Positions 36,498 through 46,805 of a stretch of DNA of 64,000 nt are shown here, piece after piece. The number at the start of each line of letters is the position of its first letter. Position 1 is the stretch's first letter. The stretch spans positions 58,421,585-58,485,584 of the forward strand of contig NC_060251.1 of assembly GCF_921293095.1 (NCBI RefSeq), written 5' to 3'. The translations under genes were made by a program, and so were the position numbers. The notes under the pieces were generated by a model, which had not been told where the DNA came from, did no database searches, and saw nothing but the letters and a program-made list of their open reading frames with translations. This stretch comes from Ischnura elegans. Lineage: Eukaryota; Arthropoda; Insecta; Odonata; Coenagrionidae.

Positions 36498-37151
36498 GCA
36501 AGATTGTCCTCATCCCAAGAATACAGTTAACGCCGTCGGATCCCACCATGCCTTTTAATTTGACTCGCAGACAATTTCCTATGCGATGACTATTAACAAG
36601 GCTCAGGGTCAGACTTTGCAAAGAGCTGGCTTATTCCTGCCTGACCCTGTATTCTCTCATGACCAACTTTATGTAGCATTCTCTAGGGTGAGATCTTTTC
36701 AAAATATTTTTGTAAATATTAAGGAAAACGCTAAGCAAGTATTAACCCTTTAACGCCGGAATATTTTTTTTTCCTCCGATTTTTTTCCTCTTTTCAGGGA
36801 TTGATCGCTATTGACTTAAAAACATATATCTCAAATATTATAGAAGTACTTGTACTATGTAGTTAACTGAAGTCATGCATTCACGCGGAGCAGTGAAGGG
36901 TAGACCACCACTTTAAGAAAGCTGTGTATCAAAAACATTCAGTTGAAAGGACTTAATATTTCGTCATTTGGACAACAAATGTATCGAGATATTGTTACCA
37001 AAAACCCACAACGAAATTTTGAGAAATGCGGAAGGGAGGGTTACGTGGAGCAAGACATGTTTGCTGTGATCATATGAACACGCTAGGCGCTAAAGGGTTA
37101 ACAGAGGATAGTGTAGTTACTTCCAATGTTGTGTTTAAAGAGGTCCTCTGA
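36498..37151 (+). pseudogene. Helitron-type PIF1 helicase C-terminal fragment
   Basis: The frame reads KIVLIPRIQLTPSDPTMPF then RRQFPMR; a short gap with frame change follows, then MTINKAQGQTLQRAGLFL and FSHDQLYVAFSRVRSFQNI. These are the last helicase motifs of PIF1-like proteins encoded by Helitrons. A TTAA element (36742-37101) splits the C-terminus; leaving it out, the reading frame runs on to TGA at 37149-37151. Beyond it, near 37272-37288, lies a perfect hairpin GCCCGCT-GGG-AGCGGGC, as expected near a Helitron 3' end, and the segment begins after A with TCC at 36311. Confidence 0.85.
36742..37101. mobile_element. piggyBac-like MITE, TTAA target, 352 bp
   Basis: Bounded by TTAA at 36742-36745 and 37098-37101. 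Ends are CCCTTTAACGCC on the left and GGCGCTAAAGGG on the right, 11 of 12 complementary. No coding capacity. It lies inside the PIF1-type fragment, and the frame is continuous across the two TTAA sites. Confidence 0.9.
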
Positions 37152-37533
37152 CCTCAATTTGTGCATGAACATTCCAATTAAATTTGTACATATGACCCTG
37201 CCTGTTTTTCTACATTTTAAAATTAGAAACGCGCCTATCCCTCTGTGACCTGCATTGAAAAGAGCGGGGGAAGCCCGCTGGGAGCGGGCGCATCACGCTC
37301 GTTTTACTTAATTTGATTGATATTACTAATAGAATAGTGTAAGGATTAATAAAATATCCCTCCGAAAGGCCGTAAAACTCACCATTTTGAACCTTTTATC
37401 TTAAAATTACGCAATTTATTAATCTCGTACTTACCGATTATCCTGGTGGGTAGTCCATACCCCCACACACCCGGTATTAGTTGCACCTAAACCCCCCCCA
37501 GCCTTAATTCCTAGCTGCGCCCCTGACTTCAGC

Positions 37534-38147
37534 CAGGGGCGTCTGGCCGGGTCGGCTGGTCGGCAATCGCCGAGGGCCCCGAGCTTAGGCGGCTCCCCTC
37601 AATGCTCACGTCTATCGTGAAGCGTATTTGAAAGGTGTAATAAAAAGACTCAAGATTACCCAAACCAAAGTTGTTTTACAATTATAAAATGCCTCGTTTT
37701 CATTAATTGCTTTATTTTCCACATACTCATTGTCAGTGTAAAAAGATTGTATAAACAGTAAATATAATAATGGTGTCAGAAGATAAAAGAGAACCTGATA
37801 CTTTTTGAAAGGGTTGTTCGAAAAGGTTATTTGGGAGTTATTTTCTGTCAATTTTATGTAAGTTAAGCTCTAAGGAACTATTTCACTAAATAGATAATAG
37901 AACCATAATAAAAAATTTAATTTTAAAAGCTGTGAAATTCTCACTTTTCATGGAAGGCATTTCTTTCGAAATTGCTATTTTTATCAACTTTTTTCTAGTT
38001 TTTAATAGAGCCAGAATAGCATCAAAATCCATTTCCGGGCATGCAATTTCCTAAATTTTTCTTGAGTAGGACTCCCAAATCCCCCGGTAAGGAGGGCCCC
38101 ATTATTAGCCCCAACCGAGGGCCCCCAATCACCACAAACCGCCCCTG
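37534..38147. mobile_element. hAT-like MITE, 614 bp, abutting Y2
   Basis: Left end CAGGGGCGTCTGGCC, right end AAACCGCCCCTG. It follows directly the ACTTCAGC duplication of Y2, and its right flank is ACTTCAAC (38148-38155), 7 of 8 identical. The two elements therefore sit side by side at one target. The interior holds GAGGGCCCC near both ends and non-coding A+T-rich DNA; the minus-strand frame 37612-37851 shows no transposase. Confidence 0.85.
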
Positions 38148-38155
38148 ACTTCAAC

Positions 38156-38819
38156 GAAAGAATTCATCTTTCGTACCCGCTGCCACGGAGGCACTGCTCA
38201 GTTTATCTTCAGTTTTTACATCGAGTCTATAACGTGCATTAGGGAATGGAGCTTCCAGTAACGAAATGATAACGCTTAAATAGGTTTTCGCGTGTCGTTA
38301 TCGCGGATCAATGGAACACCAGAGAGTTAGCACAGGGAATATCCGTGTAGACATGGCACCGCTAGTGTTCTATGCGATTTTACACCATCACTCGGTACTT
38401 TTGACAGATTGAAGTCAGAGGAGTAAAAGGGCTTAAGAATATGCGGAGAAAATTGCTGTAATTGGACGTTTTCGTTTATAGTCCGAAGAATAATCATCTT
38501 CAACCATATCGCTTTGATTTTTATATTCCTGGCGCACTTCTCTTTTAGATAGTTGGTTTCCAATCCGTGGACCCTGGTTCATCGCATTCGATGTAAAGAT
38601 TTGTCAGATTTTGTCCAGCAGCAATGTCGTAAGTGGAGGCATCGACGTTTATATTTTCATGTTAATTTCATGTCAATATTGACAACGTGGAACCCGTTGT
38701 CGTCGTCATCGGAAGTCGGTTGATCTCGACAACCAAGCTAGCGATCGTTTGACCGGTTAAAATCCTGCGTAAGTGCAAGCAGCGCTCCACCGATAAATAA
38801 CGGCCGGTTGTTTTTTTTT
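38156..38819. other. Unassigned region
   Basis: No recognised gene or element. Confidence 0.25.
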
Positions 38820-38990
38820 TACAGGCCATCCTAAATCCGTGTCTGTGCAAAGAGCCGAAGGTCGCGGATTTAAGTACCGGGTAGATAGGTTCCCCTAAAC
38901 CAAGGCATGGTTGTCTGTTATCGCCTATTGGTAGTTCTTGTTGACACCTCCGGTGTAAAGGCCTTATTTTACTTTTTTCGGGAGTAATTG
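38820..38990 (+). mobile_element. SINE-like remnant
   Basis: Contains GAAGGTCGCGGATTTAAGTA, resembling a degenerate B-box region of insect tRNA-derived SINEs, followed by GGGTAGATAGG and CCAAGGCATGG. No clear A-box or target duplication. The open frame on the minus strand here (38668-39006) has no known domain. Confidence 0.35.
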
Positions 38991-39796
38991 AGATGAAGAA
39001 AGCCATTCGCGCGCTGCACCTCGATTATGTAAATGTGACAGCGACGACGGCGATAGATGACCATCACGTTCTCCTATCGAAAAGGAGTTTAACGCTGTTG
39101 ATATATTGGAGAACGTACTTGGCAAAGGTTGATAATTAAACTTCAATATAAAGTAATTGACGTTTAAATCACGGATGTACTTCAATTAGCAGTACTTTCC
39201 AATTTGCTGGGTGAAAATAAAGCTGCTTAATCGAATTCACCACCATGCGCATATAACAATTGAGCGACGTGGACAACTAATAATGTCAAGAGAGCACTCC
39301 AGTAGAAATAATTAAAACTTTTATTGGTTTTTACTCGATTATAGGGCATTTTTAAATTGAATAAACAATAATTTTTTGCTAATATTTGCATTTGGTGCTC
39401 GTTTTTATATCAGCATATGCTTGTCACCATCGGTATCGAACGTGATAGGCCGATGACGCTCGCAGCGTGATAAAGAGTGCGATCACGGTTTCATAATCGC
39501 TGCTATCACCTTCCGTCGTGGGAATCGCGTTGCCCCTGGCAACGAAATCGTTCCTACCATCTCACCCTTCTCACAGTTACATAATCAGGGTGCTGGACTT
39601 GGTATGCATAGTTGACTACACTTTGTCTACGAGACGCCGGAATGGGACTTCAAGAATTCTCTAGGTGGCCATTCTCAACTTTACTCCCTCGCTCTACGTA
39701 ATTAATGTAAGACGATCTAGAGAACTCTCACTTAGCCCATCTAACTAATATAGCATATATTCTTGGGGATTTTAATCATAGTATAAACAAGGATTG
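38991..39796. other. Unassigned region
   Basis: No recognised gene or element. Confidence 0.25.
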
Positions 39797-40450
39797 TCCC
39801 TGAACTGGATTCTTGGACATGGGCGTACCCAGCGGGGGGAGGAGGAGGCAGCTATCCCCCAGAATCAAAAGTAAATTTAGTTCAAATCGAAATTTTTTAA
39901 CAAATTTTCTTTAAATCCAAGAAAAGCGATATTAGAATAAAACATGTACCTAATTAATATAAATATATTTTTTCCGAGCATATCAATTTTAAAAACTAAT
40001 AAAGCGCTGTTATAATTTTCTTGAAATTTTGTTTTCATAACCTTATCTGTTGTGACAAGTTGAACGACCACGGCTTGCCCCTCTCTAGTTTTGATCCTGT
40101 GTACACCCTTCTTCTTGGAAGCTGTTTTAAGATTTGTTCCAAGTTTAAACTTAGACCGAGCAATTGGCTCATATGTTGCCTACAATAAAACAGCGTCACC
40201 ACGGCCAACATCTCAGCAGACGGCATCCCATCAGTTCCATGCGTCTTCGGGTCGTCATCCGGCCACTTTTGACTGGACGATATGGGTAAAGGGGAAGGAC
40301 ACGAGAAAAAGTGGAGGAAAGTCATGGAGTCAGACGTTTCTGGGGGTAAGCGTTGAGAAAAATAATTTTAAATAATAAAATCTCTGTCACCTCGGTTTTC
40401 ATTTAATATTTTTCGCCTCTCCACTCCTTTCCATCTCCTTCTCCCGGCTT
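39797..40450 (+). repeat. Direct segmental repeat, copy a (with MITE insertion)
   Basis: Minus the MITE at 39818-40111, this resembles 41163-41500: CCCTGAACTG, TTGGAAGC then GTTT, ACTTAGACCGAG, CAACATCT, TTCCATGCGT, GGACGAT then TGGG, TCAGACGTTT, TTTTCATTT, TTTTCGCCT, in the same order. The frames of the two copies are not conserved, so it is probably non-coding. Confidence 0.75.
39818..40111 (-). mobile_element. MITE family Z, copy 2, 294 bp
   Basis: Left end CATGGGCGTACCCAGCG; right end degraded (GTACACCCTTC). Flanked by identical 8-bp TTCTTGGA (39810-39817, 40112-40119). In inverted orientation it matches Z copy 1 at 41828-42084 (shared ACAAATTTTCTTTAAA block, GCTTGCCCCTC, GATCCTG). The insertion-free target is seen in the sister repeat at about 41175-41190. 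The 8-bp duplication suggests hAT-type mobilisation. Confidence 0.85.
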
Positions 40451-40920
40451 CCCACAATTTCTGTCCTGCCGCCGTGGGCGACGGAAAAGTTATTGGTGCG
40501 GTTGCGAGCGAGGGAGACTCGGGGGAGGAGGGGGCAGAGTTTGCGGCCTTTTTACATAATTGCGTTTTGCGGCCAACCCCTTCAACTCGACCCCGCAGGA
40601 TCACCCGCCCACCCGCACACGGGGGACGCGCGTGACCTAGCCGCGCGCGTGAATTTCCGGTCAATAACCGTCGAAAGGGGTCGTAAATCTAAAGCCACAG
40701 CGCGAGCCGAGAGGATTCTTTCTCCACGATGGATGGCTGTGGACCTCTCTCGTTTGGATCCTTTTCTTTTTTTTCACCCTCTCCCTCCGTCTTTGTCGGC
40801 ATTCCTCCTGTCGCCCGTAGCCAAAAGTTCCGTCAAAATTCTCTCATCTTTGCCAACTTTTTGTTTGCTCGGATTGGTGAAGGTTTTAAATGTTTGTGGA
40901 TTTAATTGCTGAAAGTCCTA
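40451..40920. other. G+C-rich, CpG-rich segment
   Basis: Markedly richer in G+C and CpG than its surroundings (for example CGCGCGTGACCTAGCCGCGC near 40630). Open frames run on both strands but show no recognisable domain. It could be a promoter/first-exon CpG cluster or composition noise. Confidence 0.3.
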
Positions 40921-41100
40921 TTCTCTTCCTTCCTCTCCATAGTTTACCCAACTTCAAACCCTCTAACATTATTTTCAACATCCCCTCTTCGCTAAGTACT
41001 CGCTCCATCCATACCTTCTGTCTCCTCCGTATCTCATCTAAAAGCTGCGTCTAATCACCCACCATGTCCAGCACTTCATCGTTCCTCCTCCTCGCCGTGG
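40921..41100 (-). pseudogene. RTE-like fragment (family of 5762-6253)
   Basis: On the minus strand it matches the region encoding ERQL-FDEIPRR and MERVLSGEGM: the plus-strand words CGCTCCATCCATA, CTTCTGTCTCCTCCGTATC, TCATCTAAAAGCTGC and CCACCATGTCCAGCACTTC recur at 51238-51325. It lies between the two direct repeat copies. Confidence 0.8.
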
Positions 41101-41162
41101 AAAAATTACACAGAAAATGAAAATACTGAAGTGATTGGGGGTATAGGGTCAAATATCTTCTG

Positions 41163-41500
41163 GCCCTGAACTGCATTCCTGGAAGCCGTTTAACGATTTG
41201 GTAAAAGTTTACACTTAGACCGAGAAATAGGCCAATGTGTTGCCGACTAAAAACAAAGTTACCGTGCCCAACATCTTAGGAGATGACACCGAACTCGTTC
41301 CATGCGTTTCCGGTTCGTCGCGACGCGTCGCCTGGCCAGTTTTAACAGGACGATGTGGGGAAAGGGAAAGGGCACAAGAAAATATTGAGGATAGTCACAG
41401 AATCAGACGTTTACGGGAGCAAGTGTAAAGAAAATAGTAAAATGTCTATCGCCTCGATTTTCATTTCATATTTTCGCCTTTCCACTCATTTAGGGTTAAA
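41163..41500 (+). repeat. Direct segmental repeat, copy b (no MITE; empty site)
   Basis: Diverged copy of 39797-40450, about 70% alike by eye in the aligned blocks. Where copy a carries MITE Z copy 2, this copy has an uninterrupted CATTCCTGGAAGCC (target equivalent to TTCTTGGA). Confidence 0.75.
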
Positions 41501-41674
41501 TAGGGAAGTATTAATTCTAAATATAATCAACATTACCATTGAATTAGCCAAGTTCTAGTATAGCGTTGCCTAGATGAGGAAATATCCTTGGTTCTGCGGT
41601 TGAATAATTATCAATAAATGCCCTAGGCCCAGCTAAGGGTCTCCCTGGTAGACCGATGCTCCAGTAGTCGATTC

Positions 41675-41760
41675 TTACAATTCTCTACATAAAACTCTGC
41701 GAGCCACCTCTAAGGTTTTTGGCAGGGGGTGATCAATTGCCAGCATACATAATGTAAGTG
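41675..41760 (-). pseudogene. CR1-like 3' end remnant
   Basis: GCGAGCCACCTCTAAGG followed by TTTTTGGCAGGGGGTG resembles the CR1-like 3' UTR block at 22260-22300. Very short and diverged. Confidence 0.35.
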
Positions 41761-41827
41761 GATCCCCACATGCAGACCTCAAATGTTGGTACGTATAACA
41801 CATAAGCTACTATATCCTACTTAGAAA

Positions 41828-42084
41828 CAAGGGCGTACCCAGGATCATAACTGGGGGGGGGGAAGCCATAGTCTTGGGGGAGGGGCAAGCCAAATTGTGA
41901 CATTAGTTTATGAGATTATTTCCTTGAAAAAATAGTTTTATTTTTGTTACATATCTTATACTAATACATATCATTTTTCGTGGGTTTAAAGAAAATTTGT
42001 TGAATACTTTCGTTCCAATTCAGTACCGATTTTTGCTTCTAGGGGGGGGGGGGGGTTAGCTGCCCCTCGCTGGGTACGCCCATG
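41828..42084 (+). mobile_element. MITE family Z, copy 1, 257 bp
   Basis: Ends CAAGGGCGTACCCAG and CTGGGTACGCCCATG, flanked by the identical 8-bp CTTAGAAA (41820-41827, 42085-42092). The interior has G runs near each end and non-coding A+T-rich DNA. Together with copy 2 it defines a short hAT-like family. Confidence 0.9.
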
Positions 42085-42092
42085 CTTAGAAA

Positions 42093-43449
42093 GGCAATCT
42101 GCCGATGAAGCTAGGAGATTCAAAACACTCTGTTAAAAATATTTTTAAAAATTCAGAAAGTTGCATTAAGGAATGAATAAACGAGTAAGCTAAACCTTCA
42201 TTCAACCAACCTATTTCTAAGTTCTAACATGCCGTTATAGTCTTACTTGAGAATTATTTTCGTTGAGATTTTGAATTGAAAATACCTTAGGCAGTTTCTA
42301 GGGATACCCCGACGCCTCGCCTCAAAGATGCTTTTTGGCCTTCCCGTACGTTTTGGTGGGTCCCAGATTTTTCAGCCATTTCTCATCCGTCCATGCTCCC
42401 GGAACCGCCATAAATTTGCGAGGGGAAACTAGGCTGCGAAAAATTCCAGCTCAGAAATATGGCCGTGCAGTCGGTCTCTGGAGAACAGATTTGTTTTCTC
42501 GTGCGAAGCGGCACTGCGGTGTTTTTGAGGAGCGTCAACTGTTGGAAATCGGTTGGTAAATGTTTGTCTCTTCTCACGAAGCAGAGTGGATGTCTAGTCA
42601 TATTTTTGTCCTGACTCGCGTTCCCGGAGAAGTTACCTCCCCCTAATCTCCGCAGAATATATCCGTTACTCTTCTCGAGTTTTTTTTTCCGGAATCTGTT
42701 TGCCCGCACCCGAGGTTTAGGCAGCAATCAATCCGTTTTTGAGCCCTAAGTGGAGGTAGTTTTCACCCATCTATGAACCAAAAAATTGTGAACATTTAAA
42801 AATTACGACCGCACTCAAGTTTGATGACTTTTCTCAGTTTATCAACATCATATTGTCAAAATTCCAATTTTAGCAGGCATCTTGTCGTAAAGATTTGAAA
42901 TAAAGCAGTATACGTATTAGAAATTTGTAATTTTTTTTGTTTTCATTTTAGAGCTCACGCATTAGTTTTTAAGTTGAATATATTCATTGAATGTTTGAAA
43001 TGCTTACGAAGTTATCAAGGAGATCAATTCAGATGATGAGAATAAAGTCATATTCAGAGTGCACTTACTTTTATCTCATTTTAGGAATCATCATTGTATT
43101 ATTGTTTTGGCATTGGATACTCGAAATAAATCCAAAATATTCAGATTTGTCTGACATGATATTTATTTCGACACATTCTTTCACACAGCTAATTTAAATG
43201 CACTAAGCAATACCTTATCCAATGGACTTATACCTTGACCTCTTGTGGTTGGACCGAAAAAATTCATTTGTATTATGAAGAAATGAACTCACATTCAACT
43301 GTCCGTTGATGTAGAATTTATTATTATCGGTGAAGGTATAATATGCTGTCCCCGTTGTATATCAGTCACATTTCAATCATTCTTACTAATGGGCTCTTTC
43401 GGGAGTGATTTTGATTTGAAAACATCTCACAGGGAAGTCTTTCAAGTAT
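42093..43449. other. Unassigned region
   Basis: No recognisable gene. The open stretches around 42335-42727 on both strands have no known domain. Confidence 0.25.
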
Positions 43450-43822
43450 CACCACCAGATCTCGTAAATATTTTTCCAGGTGATAGTAAATGTATACCCA
43501 CGAGGTGTAGTTTTGTTTCAGCTGCCAACGATGAATACTTTCCGAAATATTAGCGACGGAAAGTTCCAGGTAAACGCCTAATTTCCTGCAACCCTCAGCG
43601 CAGCAGTAGATCCTTATAATTAGAGCTTATTTGCTAGGACGAAGAACACTGACGGCAATGTTTGCATACATTTAGGAGCTTTACACGTTATTTTCATATA
43701 ATCTTTGCTATTTTCCGTCGCTAATATCTCGAAAAGCATTGAGCGTTGGCAGCTGAAACAATAACTACTCCTGGGTATCCATTTTCTATCTCCTAGCAAA
43801 ATTTTAACGAGATCTGGTGGTG
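43450..43822. repeat. Fold-back element with 115-bp arms
   Basis: Arms about 43450-43562 and 43708-43822 are inverted copies. They start CACCACCAGATCTCGT and share GTTTCAGCTGCCAACG and ATATTAGCGACGGAAA, with scattered differences. The spacer is about 145 bp. No coding capacity; a clear target duplication was not found. Probably a long-TIR MITE. Confidence 0.85.
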
Positions 43823-45353
43823 ACAATGGAGGGATTACGTTATAAGACCTGGGATACCCCTAAGAGTAACGATACAAACAGCTGCAGTAATTTTCCACTC
43901 TATTTTTTTGCCCAGCGGGTTCCATTGTATAAACATCATTATCTGTCTGAATTAAGAGCAGCTAGCCCGGTAAACTCCTCTGGAGGATGGGTTTTAGGTT
44001 GGGTACAAATTTCCCATTACCCATTCCTAACCCCCCCGCATTCCTTTTTCTAAATTTTTCCCCACCTACTCCTCCCACCAGTATATATACCAGGTTAACT
44101 GTTCTTCATTCAGACAGCTTTTGATAATGATGTTTATACGTTACAACCAGTTGAGCAAATAAAATAGTGTAGAAAATTACTACCTCTGTATCATTACCTA
44201 CTATCGATGAATTTCCACGAAGTGAGCTGGTTAAAAATCGATCTGTTACCCGAAGAGGCTCGAGACACCTCAATACGCCCATTCACTGCAGACTCTTGAT
44301 ATCTCTGTTCGCACCGCAATTCGCTCTTCCTCTGTTTCCGCTAGGACGTGTCCCGCTGTCTGATTCCGGCCCGCTTTCCAAGTCCGCACTCATTCCAAAG
44401 AGGAATATCAGCATTTTAATCATCCCTTCTGCTTTTGTACGGAAACACTCCAACCTCCGGATGCTCCCCCAACACTTCTACAACTCATGATCTTGTCAGG
44501 TTTTTTGAAACTCCGTTTATGAAGTTGAACTACGTTGGCACCGACGCAATGGTTGAAGGATGTGTAGACCCTTCGCCCGACGAAAAAAGTACGTTGGATG
44601 GTCTGTTAGGACCAACCGCCCTACCCCAGTTTCTGTGACGTCGCATAGTCTGTACCGTTATCGGCTATTTTTCTATCAATTTGAGGTTTGATTTTGCCTA
44701 GGAACTCCATGAAAGACACTTCGGCCGTCCTCAATTAATTTCGGAAATCATCTCCATTCAATTCTCGAAGTAAATTCATGAGGGTGAAACTTCAAGCGGT
44801 CACTTCTTCGCCAACACTCTTTTTTGATGTCATCAATGAGAACCTAATTGGCTAAAGCCAAACCCATTTTTTGATTTTTCGAAAAATGCGGAGCCATTGC
44901 CAACATAAGCCGAAACCGCAACTGCATTCCACGCGATCACGTTGCGTACTGCGGAATATTTGGTAGGTTGGCTGGGTCGGGTGGATTGGTTTGGACGTCT
45001 GTAGAGCTGGCCCCGACATGTCGCGACAGGGACGGTCGTGTCGGGTGATCGTGTCGGAACGTGTGTTGTGCCTTTTACAATTAACCCTTTCTTAAAAGGA
45101 GCTGCTTCCGGGAGAAATAAAATTTCAAGACTTCTCATGTTAAAAATGAGAAAATTTTCTACTCAATCATAATTATTGTGCCATCTACATATTTCTCCAT
45201 TAAACTTTACAAACGCGTGGGTTAAATTATTCCTGAATAGATTTAAAAATGTATACATTTTTGATATTACTTAGAAGTAATATTGTGTTATAATGGGCTA
45301 ATCGGCGCATTCTGGTCATAGGAGTCCTAGTTATTATCTTAAGTGCACGGTAT
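43823..45353. other. Unassigned region
   Basis: Several short open frames (43817-44053, 44435-44638 plus; 44833-45138 minus) with no recognisable domain. GTCG/CGAC-rich words occur near 45010-45060. Confidence 0.25.
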
Positions 45354-45633
45354 CAGTGGCGCAGCGAGGGGGGGGGGGGGTTTGGGGGTTAAAACCCCCC
45401 CCAGAGCTCAGAGAAATGCTTAAGTTTAATAAATTTTTCTTAATTGGATTGATATTACTGATAGAATAGTGTAAGGATTAATAAAATATCCCTCAGAACG
45501 CCGTAAAACTCACCATTTTGAAACATTTATCTTAAAATTCCGCATTTATTAATCTCGCACCTATCGCTTATCCTGGTGGGTATTCCACACAACCAAACAT
45601 CCCGGTATTAGTTGTACCTAAACCCCCCCAGCC
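45354..45633. mobile_element. hAT-like element Y1 (short form, 3'-truncated)
   Basis: Begins CAGTGGCGCAGCGAGG, then a G run and GGGGGTTAAAACCCCC. It runs collinear with the outer parts of Y2 (36241-37525), lacks the helicase-bearing middle, and ends at CCCCCCCAGCC without the right terminus. Confidence 0.8.
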
Positions 45634-46228
45634 TCAACAATACGAATGCGGAGGTAAGCGTTTATGCTCCTGCTACTGCCAGCTGAGCGGATTATTGTTT
45701 TTGGGCTCCTAAATGAGCGGATTTGATTCAGTGGGCGGTTGTTGAGCGTTTGTGCAGTAGATGTATTGGTTTGTCACGTTACGGACACGGCATATATTAT
45801 GTATGTCGTATTCGCATTAAAATGCTATCATTATCAACGCTAGACTTATTCCAATTCCGAAGTATTTTCCATTAAAAAAAATCAATATACTTTAACCTTT
45901 TCCAAAATGTGAAGAAGTCTGTAGAGTCCGTGACCGCCATAACCAATGGTGGATATGCAATGGAAATTTATCAGGCTTGCTAGCATCCTTTTCATACCAA
46001 TCCAGAATTAAAGAGGCCAAAAATGGAAAATTACGTAATATTTTCTTGGCATTGTTTTAAAAAATTTCTCGACGCAAAGTAAAATAAAACTCTGGACATC
46101 GTCGTCGCAGACCAGCGGCAAAATAAGGGTTTTTCACCCCGACAGTGGCTTAGTAAGCACGACCCTCGCCACATGTGCCACAGTGTGGACTTGTGACGTC
46201 AACATCTTGTTCGGTTAAAACCCATCCC
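45634..46228. other. Unassigned region
   Basis: No recognised gene or element. Confidence 0.25.
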
Positions 46229-46345
46229 GAAGTTCGCTCTGAGAAAATGGCTTGGTGGTGTAACTGGCTAAACGCACCTGACCGGCAATCGGGAGATCCG
46301 GGTTCGAATTCCGGCTAAATCGAATATTTTTTCAAGGCGAACTTC
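46229..46345 (+). mobile_element. tRNA-like core flanked by inverted arms, copy 1
   Basis: A 72-nt tRNA-like core (46249-46320) folds as a cloverleaf: D loop AACTGGCTA, anticodon-type loop CCGGCAA on stem CCTGA/TCGGG, and T arm CCGGG-TTCGAAT-TCCGG. Position 33 is C instead of the near-invariant U, and the acceptor stem has a mismatch, so it is not a normal tRNA gene. Arms GAAGTTCGCTCTGAGAAAAT (46229-46248) and its near-complement (46325-46345) flank it. The core closely resembles that at 56048-56119. Confidence 0.75.
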
Positions 46346-46424
46346 ATCCTTTGGTGTATTTAGCTCTGGACCAAAGTCAAAAGACACCCGGAAAATCTAC
46401 CAAATTTAGAGAAAAATTATATCG

Positions 46425-46805
46425 ATGCTCTCTGTCTGCTATCCAACCCAAAGTTGTCTTCACCTTCTCATGTCACGTACCTCTTCTTTGGTTTCCTCAT
46501 ATCTTCTTTTTAACCTCACTTCTACTGTCATCTTCACCCTTCTTCTTTCACTTCTCTTTTCTCCTTCCACTGTTCCCTCGACCACAGTATTTAAAATCCG
46601 CTTCCCTCTCAATACATGCCCTATCCAATTCCCTTTTTTCTTTCGTATAATTCTCGATAATATACTATCCTTCCCTAAGTCTTTCTAGCACCTCGTCATT
46701 CCTCACTTTATCCACCCACTTCACTCTCTCCAGCTTCCTCCACATCCAAATCTCAAAAGTATTGATCCTATCCCTATCTCCTCTTTTACTACTCCATATC
46801 GCAAG
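46425..46805 (-). pseudogene. RTE-like C-terminal fragment
   Basis: The minus strand encodes FEIWMWRKLERVKWVDKV followed by RNDEVLE and then IGHVLRGKRILNTVVEGTVE, the region downstream of the RT domain in the RTE-like family also seen at 57063-57386. 5'- and 3'-truncated, with frame changes. Confidence 0.75.

Larger units (their letters stand above)
36241..37525. mobile_element. hAT-like element Y2 with internal Helitron-type insertion
   Basis: Left end CAGTGGCCAGTGGCCAGG, right end CTAGCTGCGCCCCTG, with the identical 8-bp duplication ACTTCAGC (36233-36240 and 37526-37533). The outer parts match Y1 at 45354-45633 (G run, GGGTTAAAACCCC-like palindrome, then GATTGATATTACT and TATCCTGGTGGGTA). 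Relative to Y1 there are about 1 kb extra (roughly 36311-37304) holding a PIF1-type helicase fragment. Confidence 0.85.

Noticed and set aside
38668..39006. 112-codon minus-strand frame as a gene.
   Set aside because: It overlaps a SINE-like remnant and shows no domain.
40493..40912. 139-codon open frame as a real gene.
   Set aside because: No recognisable domain; it lies in a G+C-rich stretch where stops are rare and the opposite strand is also open.
46249..46320. A functional tRNA gene.
   Set aside because: Position 33 is C, the acceptor stem has a mismatch, and a relative with the same odd loop is a mobile insertion at 56020-56205.
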